A stretch of DNA of 64,000 nt, taken from contig JAKCOZ010000003.1 in NCBI GenBank assembly GCA_022605955.1, positions 11,231,331 through 11,295,330 on the forward strand. The letters run 5' to 3'. Position numbers and translations under genes: made by a program. The notes under the pieces were generated by a model that was not told where the DNA came from, did not search any database, and was given only the letters and a program-made list of their open reading frames with translations. This document shows positions 56,248 through 64,000 of the stretch, piece after piece; positions within the stretch are counted from its first letter, which is position 1, and every line of letters starts with the position of its first letter. The stretch comes from Rallus limicola. Taxonomy: Eukaryota > Chordata > Aves > Gruiformes > Rallidae.

Positions 56248-56827
56248 GTGTGCTTTGTCATGGTAAGGAAGGTGCAGACAGATGCTGGGACAGAGAGACA
56301 GGACACAGCTTGATGCAAGCAAAAGTCGATTTATTGTATAAAATCATTCCTTTAAATATGCTCAGAGGACTGTGTGCTTTAAACAGATTGGTCCTTTTGT
56401 ACATACACTGCTCGCGGGGCTGCATCTGGTTGGTCAGTGGTCTACAGTCACACCAGCAACCTTATCTTATCATGCTAAGACCTTGCCAGACAACAGGCTT
56501 AGGTTATCTAAGGGAGAGGCTTCTTCTGGAGCCTGTCCTGGTGGGGGGCCTAGAACTTCGTTTATTACAATCTTGCCACACGCCATCGTGTCATCTATTA
56601 ACCTAGCAGTTCTTGAGGCTACGTCTTTCAAGCCCCATGCCACAGAAAGACACCCCTGGGACAATCTTTTGTATAGGAATGTTGTGGTTCTAGTATTCAT
56701 GAAAAGTTCTGAAACCTGACAGGAGGCCGCTGGGTCAGCCATGAGAGGGTGTAAAAGTTTGCTCAGTTGTTACTGAATTTCTCTTCGATGCACTGCAATC
56801 GGAGTCCATGCCTTCCGATACACCACA
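56248..56827 (+). mobile_element. 5' LTR of a + strand provirus, interrupted by another LTR
   Basis: It begins TGTGCTTTGTCATGG and ends ATACACCACA at 56827. The same sequence without the insert recurs at 60111-60306. Bases ~56279-56642 are extra and split the LTR between 'gtgcagacag' and 'aaagacacccctggg'. A TGG-initiated primer-binding-site candidate (TGGTGCCCAGTGTGGAGC) starts at 56830. Confidence 0.68.
56279..56642. mobile_element. LTR-like element nested in the 5' LTR (copy 2)
   Basis: About 364 bases starting TGCTGGGACAG and ending CATGCCA, with CAGA on both sides as a 4-bp target duplication. The empty site is preserved in the 3' LTR at about 60138 ('gcagacagaaagacgcccc'). TG...CA ends and a 4-bp duplication fit an ERV1-like solo LTR. 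A second copy is at 38.97-39.36 kb. Confidence 0.7.
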
Positions 56828-56970
56828 GATGGTGCCCAGTGTGGAGCACTGACATGACTTGCTGTCGATCAGGTGGCGTAGCTCAGCTGAACTCAGGGGA
56901 CAAAAGCTGCAAGGAACCATTACTGGCGCACTCAGTTACCTTTTGCAGGATGAAGGTGAGCAGCTGAGAA

Positions 56971-57340
56971 CTATGGGGGCAAATCTAATCAACAAGATTT
57001 TGAAGGAGCATGGGAAGAATATGGATAGTGAAGAGTTACAAATATTTTTAATTTGTACTTTTCAAAGTGATCCTTCCACAGACAGTTGGAATAGTTATCA
57101 TCCAGAAATCTGGGATAAAGTTGGGGTTAGTCTTCGGGATTGCTCCACTAAAATGGTGGCTGGTTTGTTAACCTCTTAGAGGGTCCTTTTGGAGACATTA
57201 AAGATGCATGTTTTTTCTCAGGTGGGTGAGGGGCAAAAGAAGTCTACACTGCTGTCAGCACCCTCCCCCCACTGATGCCCCCTTCCATGGACTGTACTGT
57301 AAGACTTCCTAATAATTCTGATGCTGATCTGGATGATCCG
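56971..57340 (+). mobile_element. gag 5' remnant of the + strand provirus
   Basis: An ATG at 56971 begins MGANLINKILKEHGK, with Gly at position 2 as in a myristoylated retroviral matrix protein. About 69 codons remain open to a stop at 57177. Further gag-like text follows in shifted frames (PPSMDCTVRLPNNSDADLDD) until a CR1 insertion at 57349. The rest of gag, pol and env is absent. Confidence 0.62.
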
Positions 57341-57348
57341 TTTGATCA

Positions 57349-59650
57349 TAGAATCACAGAATGGCATGGGTTGGAAGGAACCCCAAAGATCATAGAATTC
57401 CAACCCCCCTGCCACAGGCAGGGTCACCAACATCCTGTTCCAGCACCTTACCACTCTCTCTGTAAAAAACTTCCCCCTAATATCTAATTTTAACATTCCT
57501 TCCTTTAGTTTTAATCCATTCCCCCTTGTCTTGCCATTGTCTCCCCTTTAAAAAAGTTGATTCCACTCCTGTTTTTCTGCTCCCTTCAGGTACTGGAAGG
57601 CTGCAATGAGGTCCCCCCCGCAGCCTTCTCTTCTCCAGGCTGAACAAGCCCAGCTCCCTCAGCCTCTCTTCATAGGGGAGGTGCTCCAGCCCTCTAATCA
57701 TCTTCGTGGCCTCCTCTGAATCCTCTCCAACAGTTCTACATCTTTCTTGTATTGTGGGCCCCAGATCTGGACACAGGACTCCAGATGGGGCTTCACAAGG
57801 GCAGAGCAGAGAGGGACAATCACCTCCCTGTCCCTGCTGGCCACCCCTCTTCTGATGGAGACCAGGATACCATTGGCCTTGTGAGCTGCAAGAGCAACTG
57901 CTGGCTCATGTTAGGTTTCTCATCTACCAGAATTCTCAAGTCCTTCTCAGCAGGGCTGCTCTCAAGGAGCTCTTCTCCCAGTCTGTATCTATGTCTGGGA
58001 TTTTTCTAGCCCAAGTGCAACACCGTACACTTGGCAGTGTTGAACCTCACTAGGTTCACCCAGGCCCACCTTTCCAGCCTGTCAAGATCCCTCTGGATGG
58101 CTTCCTTTCCTTCTGTTGTGTCAACTACACCACTCAGCTTGGTGTCATCCACAAACTTTCTGAGGGTGCACTCAATTCCATCATGGATGTCATTGATAAA
58201 GATGTTAAAGAGCACCGGTCCCAAGACAGACCCCTGGGGTACCCCGCTTGTCCCCGGCCTCCACCTGGACATAGACCCATTGACCACCACCCTTTGTCTA
58301 CGTTCTGTTAACCAGTTTCTTATCCACTGGATGGTCCACCCATCAAATCCATGTCCCCCCAAATTAGAGATAAGGATGTGGTGGGGACTGTGTCACAGGC
58401 CTTGCACAAGTCCATGTAGATGACACTGGTTGCCTTCCCTTTATCTACCAATGCTGTCACTCCATCACAGAAGGTCACCAGATTGGTGAGGCACGACTTT
58501 CCCTTGGTGAAGCTGTGCTGGCTGTCCTGGATCACATGCTCATCCCTCATGTGCTCTAACATGTCATCCAGGAGGATCTGTTCCATGACCTTCCCAGGCA
58601 CAGAGGTGAGGCTCACCGGCCTGTAATTCCCTGGGTCTTCCTTGCTCCCTATTGTATAAATGGGAGTGACGGGACCTTTTTTCCAGTCCCCGGGGACCTC
58701 TCCTGACAGCCACAACGTTTCAAATATGATGGAGAGTGGCTTGGCAACCACATCAGCCAGCTCCTTCAGGGCCCTGGGATGCATGTCATCTGGCCCCATA
58801 GACTTGTAGACATTCAGTCTCATGAGGTGGTCTCAGACTTGCTCTGCCCTTACAGTGGGGGGGATTTACTCTCCCAGTTCCCACCTAGAGGTCCAGGGAT
58901 GCAAGGTTCTTGGGCTTGAGAATGATGAGAATCCTGGCTGCCAGAGAAGGCCGAGGCAAAGAACTCATTCAGTACCTCAGCCTTCTCCACATCTGTTGCA
59001 GCCAATTCTCCTTTCCCATTTACCAAGGAGGGTACTCTCTCTTTGGCCTGTCTCTTCTGGCCAAAGTACCTGTAAAATCCCTTCTTGTTGTTTTTAACAT
59101 CCCTCGCCAAGTTCAGTTCCATCTGCACCCTGGCTTTCCTGATCCTGCCTCTGTAAGTCCGAACAGCATCCCTGTATTCTTTCCAGGCTACACACACTTG
59201 TTTCCAGAGCTTGTACTTGCCTTTCTTTTCCCTCAGTTTGACCATCAGGTCCTTGCCTAACCATGCTGCTCTCCTGCCCCTCCTGCCCACTTTCTTATTC
59301 AGAGGGACAGACAGCCCTTGAGCTCTCAGAAAGGCATCCTTAAAGAGTAGACAACTTTCCTCAACATTTCTGTCTCTAAGTACCACCTCCCAGGAGATCT
59401 CGGCCAACAAGTCCTTAAACAGCCTAAAGTTTGCTCTCCTAAAGTTCAGGGTCCTGATCCCACTCTTTGCCAGGCCCACATTCCTTGAGATCACAAACTC
59501 AACTAGGGCATGGTCGCTGCAGCCCAGGCTGTCTCCAATCTTGACACCTTTAATGATCTCCCCCCCACTGGCTAGCACCAGGTCCAGCAACACATTGGTT
59601 GGTTTGTCCAGTAACCTGAACCAGATGTGTCGCTGCCCTCCCTGAGGCTT
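57349..59650 (-). mobile_element. CR1 LINE, ~2.3 kb, inserted in the provirus
   Basis: On the - strand, 59593-58850 is an open 247-codon stretch with the end of the CR1 endonuclease (GCSDHALVEF) and the linker to RT (LNEFFASAFSG). Then follow RT ([33 protein letters not shown]) at 58823-58320 and the RT C-terminal part at 58362-58006 ([20 protein letters not shown]). The 3' end at about 57349 has the ATTCTGTGATTCTATGATC tail on -. Few lesions compared with the other CR1s, so one of the younger copies here, but 5'-truncated and frameshifted. The exact 5' border (59.64-59.76 kb) is uncertain. Confidence 0.9.
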
Positions 59651-59759
59651 TTTTAAGATGATGAGCTGTGCTGAGGCCTATCTCTCCTGTGAGACAGCTA
59701 TTGTGTACTGATGTATCTCTCCAATTCCATGGGGGTTTTCCTGGCAAGGCAACCACTCC

Positions 59760-60110
59760 ATACCCCCTTATATCTCAAGGTCTGTCACTGCAGCTTTGGC
59801 TGTGCCGGCACTGAGCAGTCAACCTCATGGACCAGGGTGAATAGACCTCAAAAAAGAGCCTGATGTGTATCCCCCAGACTTACATGATAAATGGGTGGCT
59901 CTAAGAAATGTGTGTTTGTTAAGATGTATACAAGGTTTAATAGAAAGGTCTTTGAAACAATTTTTTTTAATGTAAATACAGAAGGGGGAAATGTGGGAAG
60001 TGGAAAAGTGGCCCTGGAAAAGAGTTATGCTTAAAGCAAGAGAAAAAAGCAGGAAAGAGGGTCATTTAGAGATGTGAATTTGTTGTTTAGCAGGGAGGTG
60101 GCATGGTGTG
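59760..60110 (+). mobile_element. 3' internal part of the + strand provirus
   Basis: Non-coding AT-rich sequence between the CR1 insert and the 3' LTR. It includes purine-rich tracts ('gaagggggaaatg' near 59982 and 'agcagggagg' near 60090), either of which could be the polypurine tract. Confidence 0.45.
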
Positions 60111-60306
60111 CTTTGTCACGGTAAGGAAGGTGCAGACAGAAAGACGCCCCTGGGACAACCTTTTGTGTAGGAATGTTGTGGTTCTAGTATTCATCGTGAC
60201 AGGAGGCTGCTGGGTCAGCCATGAGAGGGTATAAAAGTTTCCTCAGTTGTTACTGAAGTTGTCTTCGATCCACCACAATCAGAGTCCATGCCTTTCAATA
60301 CACCAC
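60111..60306 (+). mobile_element. 3' LTR of the + strand provirus
   Basis: 'tgtgctttgtcacggtaaggaaggtgcagacagaaagacgcccctggg...atacaccac' matches the 5' LTR at 56248-56827 once the nested element there is removed. It includes a TATA-like 'gtataaaag' at about 60230. No clear target duplication outside the pair was found. Confidence 0.65.
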
Positions 60307-60309
60307 GGT

Positions 60310-60915
60310 ACCTCAAACCTTTGCGACCCATGTTGGGCACCAAGAGGACTCTCATGGTTTAATCCAGCAAAGAGCCAAACCAACCACACGGATGTTCATT
60401 CACCCTTTTTCACTGCACAGTGTGATGGGAGAATATTGGGGTAAAAATGTATTCATGGGCTGAGATGATGAGTTTCATAGGACAGCAAAGGAAGGGGAAA
60501 TAAATAAAAAAAGAATATATGTGATGCATAGCACAATTGCATGACCCGCTCACCACCAATGCCTAGCTAGCTCTTGAGCACAGTACCCATCCTGTCCCCC
60601 CCACACCCCCAAGCCATCTTTCTTCCAAGTCATATAATATACTGAGCATGATATCATATGGCCTGGAATATCCCTTTGGCCAATCTGGGTCAGCTGTCCT
60701 GGAGGTGTCCCCTCCCAGCTTCTTGTGCTCCACCAGCCTCCCTCCTAAGAGAAGATGAGAAGTCCTCAATTTGTGTAACCATCGCCTTGCAACAAACAGA
60801 ACACCCTTGTGTTATGAACAGATTGTTCTCATCCCAGATCCAAAACACAGCACCATACCTGCTGCTAGGAAGAAAACTTACCTCTACCCAAACTGAAGCC
60901 AGGACACAGTAAAGT
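60310..60915 (-). mobile_element. ERVL-like LTR, reverse orientation
   Basis: 'atatactgagcatgatatcatatggcctggaatatccctttggccaatctgggtcagctgtcctgg' and the following 'gtgtcccctcccagcttcttgtgc' match the reverse complement of a common avian ERVL LTR that I recall. The related + copy is at 42.74-43.1 kb. Confidence 0.65.
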
Positions 60916-61555
60916 GTTGCTGAAAGGTAAGAATGTATCCATACTTCTAGACTAGCTTTTTTTAATTCTTGAAAGTTTTAAGTGTAGACCAACTGACACA
61001 GGAGAAAAGCACAAATGGAAAGAAGAAACCACTGTGTAAGTCACCCTCACAAAGCAATGATGCCCACTTTATGTGGTTCTTTAAACTGGAATGGTATGTG
61101 CTAAGATTCAGCAAGAAGCTACACAATATCTCATCACTACATAATATTTGAAGTTTACATTCCATCATTAAATATCACTAACTGGATTCACCTGTCTTGC
61201 TCATCCTATTAGCCCATGTCTCCAAAATTAATGTGAAAAGATGCAGGAGGTCCCAAATCATTCCTACCACCTGTAATTCTACTTCCAACGGGAACAGATG
61301 TATTATTTTTACTGCCTGTACTGGCCCAGAGCCAGTAACCACACTATCCTGCTGAAACCTAAGTTATTCTCATGGCCTGAGCAGCAATGAACCAGTGCAC
61401 TTCCTGATGTACAGCAAGAGAAGTAATGATCAAGTGTCAGCTGCAGGATTAACTGCAATGTGTTAAAATAGAAGTCAACAGCTCAAATTGTTATTCAAAG
61501 CTTTTCTGAACAGTAATGCTCCCCACTCCCACAGGCAAACAAAACAATGAGACCA
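60916..61555. other. Intergenic, unique-looking sequence
   Basis: It follows the last LTR. No exon or repeat is recognised. Confidence 0.4.
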
Positions 61556-64000
61556 TGTTCATATATTAATTTTTATTTTCCCATACAATATTCACAGGGT
61601 CTGCTTTTTGTCTTATTCAAACTAAACTTTCTTTCCCCGCTCCCCAAACTAAAACAAGAACTGACATTTCAGGACATGAAAATAACTTCTGTAAACATAA
61701 AACATCCAAAGAGTAGCTGAAACCCAGGGCATTTAGCAATTAAAAACATAGTAATATCCCCTTTAATGCAGTGTTTACTTGTATCTCACGCCATTCATCA
61801 AGCTGTTATTTTCATATTAAAAAATGCAGCTTTAACCAAAATTCACAATGCATTTCTTCACCCACTGCGTGTTAGCGTGTGTTTTATTGTATCATATTCA
61901 GTCACTTACTTTAAAAACTATATACAACTAAGTTTAACCACATGTACTTGTGCCATGTTTTTAAGAACATGAAAATAAAGGCATTTTTAAGCTATTGCTG
62001 CATACTATGCAGCAGGACACCAGCAATTGGTTCAAATATCTAACTTCAATGCAAAACTCAAATCCATTGAACTTCTACAGTGGGAGTAATAGTGAGCTGA
62101 ACATTCCCACCTCACACATTCAAATATTATTGAAGAATAGACACCTGTATGTGATGGCTGACCATTATCTGATTTAATCTCATTGTTTACCAATTTTGAC
62201 AGCACACAGAACAACTCAGTGGAAAACCCACATGTTTCAATCCTAAAACCAAATTATTTTGCTGTGATTAAAGCTACACAAGTGATATTCAAACTCCGTA
62301 AGATAATAGTAGACACTATCATGTTTTTATTCAAAACTTGCACTCAAAGTGTACCACTTGCTTCATTGTTGTGTGCAACTCAGCACAAAAAGTACTGAGT
62401 CAGCTGCAGAAACACAAGAATAAAGCGTATAGGTACAATCAAAAACATTGTGTGCAGGCACAGGTTTGTATCATACGAAAGCAGCACTATATTTTCTGGT
62501 CTTTGTGAGTCTGTCCATTTCTGGGAAGGCTGCATCCCAAAATGGGATTTAAAATTCAGTGCAGGATTGAAAAATACTATATATAGTCCTGCATTTTACG
62601 TACATTAAGCTTAGAAATAATTTTTGAGCTGGTTGATGTTTTTCTTCAGTTTCCAAAACAGCAGTCATTCAGTTCACAACAGAGAGTGGGTGCACTGCTG
62701 TTTATTTTTTCAGCCATTACAAGATTTAAGTCATCTTAGATCACTCTTTGGACTGTTCAAGTGTCACCTCTACATGTAATTTCAAATTTTTGCTAGAAAT
62801 ACAGGCAATTAATAAGGGTTTAGCATTCTTTCTCTGCTTGCTGAGACCTTAAGAAGCATCTTTTGAATTAGCCAGTAATATATGACAAAATGCCTTCAGC
62901 TTAGTTTAGTTTGCATGTACTTAATAATTGGTCAGTCTACTTATTCCTCCAGAGCCTTTTGAAATTTAGCTTTATTACAACCAGCTCAATTCAAGCTACT
63001 TGCATGTACATGTATTTACTACCTTCCACATCCAAATAAAACAAGACTTTACAGTACATAAGCTACTAAAGACATGAGCAGTGGGAACAATGTAACTACA
63101 ATTCTACCAAAAAAGATAACCTGAAATATTTAAAACATTTCCTGACCACTAGCAAAAAAGAGTGGCAATCAGATGCACAAAGGCCATCAAGTATCAGTGC
63201 ACCACACACAGGGAAGTAAAATTTACAGCACTCGTGCAATGCAGTATCAATATCAAATTGGCCTCTTACAATTTAGTAAAAAGTTTTGCATGTGCCTTAC
63301 ATGTAACACAATCTCGTCCAGTGCTGGTGCTGTGCTGCCTAAGAAACCAAGCTACTTCTGGTCTTAAATCCAAAAAGCAGCAGCAGCATAGATGAGTACA
63401 GAAACCGTATAGTTTCAGCGGCAAATCTGCAATATTCCCTATTTTATTGCATGATTGTAAAATAAACTTGGAGTTTGGGATTTTTCTGAACACAGAAAGT
63501 GGAATTCCTGAGTAGTCTCAGCTTAGTTTGTTGAGTAAAATCAATGTTGTAGAAGAGGAAATGCATTAATTTTAATATGGACAAGTGTACATTTAAGAAA
63601 ACATACTCAGGTTAAATTTATCAGGTTTTGAAGGTGAACACTTAACCAGGGTGATGGAGTATTTGCACCATGATATATTATCATGCTTGCAAGAATTTTA
63701 CAAATAAGCAAGGGTATAATTGGATTTATTTTTTTTTTAACAAATCAAAACAGTGCACGATGATTTATCACACTTGCCTTTTCTTAATCCAGTATATTTG
63801 GCCTGAAAATTAAAATCAAATCAAATTTTCATATATACTGGCTCTCGTATCAGACACTTGACTGTTTGGTCAAGTGTTATTATAAAGTGTTACACTGCAG
63901 ATGGCTAATCTGGAAAAATCAAAGTTAGCTTGGATCATAATCATTAGAAATGAAGAGAGGCTGGTCACTGCCAGACATTTACTACAGGAATCAGAAAAAA
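61556..64000 (-). other. Possible long 3' UTR of a - strand gene extending past the window
   Basis: About 2.4 kb of AT-rich DNA with no CR1 or ERV material, in contrast to the 22 kb before it. Poly(A) signals in - orientation (TTTATT on +) occur near 61569, 62327 and 62700, the first close to the change of character. No coding exon is seen. In mammals RAD17 is the next gene in this direction and orientation, but nothing here identifies it. Confidence 0.3.

Noticed and set aside
59982..60110. LTR start at the 'tgtgggaag' after 'gaagggggaaa'
   Set aside because: The 5' LTR does not contain this segment; shared sequence begins only at TGTGCTTTGTCA, so I place the 3' LTR start at 60111. A truncated 5' LTR remains possible.

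Overview
This is a vertebrate nuclear segment, and several signs point to a bird. It carries many CR1 LINE copies whose 3' ends finish in the avian-type ATTCTRTG tail, and avian-type ERV LTRs. The coding exons are short and separated by introns of a few hundred bases to a few kb, and the linkage group (SMN1, GTF2H2, MARVELD2) is, to my knowledge, on the Z chromosome in birds. The Z assignment is inference; the gene order is read directly.

Region 1 (1-18.5 kb) is gene-dense. The last three coding exons of SMN1 lie on the + strand. They converge on a complete 15-coding-exon GTF2H2 gene (p44 subunit of TFIIH) on the - strand, which starts in a CpG island near 17.6-18.5 kb. Between the two 3' ends (about 3.7-6.4 kb, - strand) I find decayed exon fragments that read as NAIP/BIRC1: BIR-domain halves and a NACHT-adjacent helical segment. 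That is the position and orientation NAIP has between SMN1 and GTF2H2 in mammals, so this looks like a relic of NAIP at its ancestral locus.

Region 2 (18.5-30 kb) is repeat-rich intergenic DNA: CR1 copies, an ERV pol (RNase H/integrase) remnant, a 777-bp solo LTR nested in a CR1, and an intronless, broken VLDLR copy fused head-on to the 3' half of that CR1. Occludin, which lies between GTF2H2 and MARVELD2 in mammals, is not recognisable here.

Region 3 (30-37.1 kb) is MARVELD2 (tricellulin), complete in five coding exons on the - strand with a CpG-island start.

Region 4 (37.1-61 kb) is an accessory island of nested retroelements: several CR1s, LTRs of at least four kinds, gag and pol remnants, a provirus interrupted by both a second LTR and a CR1, and two separated, oppositely oriented relics of an avian TOPORS-like RING E3 ligase family.

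Region 5 (61-64 kb) is AT-rich and almost free of repeats. It may be the 3' UTR of a further - strand gene beyond the window. The intact genes act in unrelated housekeeping processes (snRNP assembly, transcription/DNA repair, tight junctions); they are syntenic, not a functional cluster.
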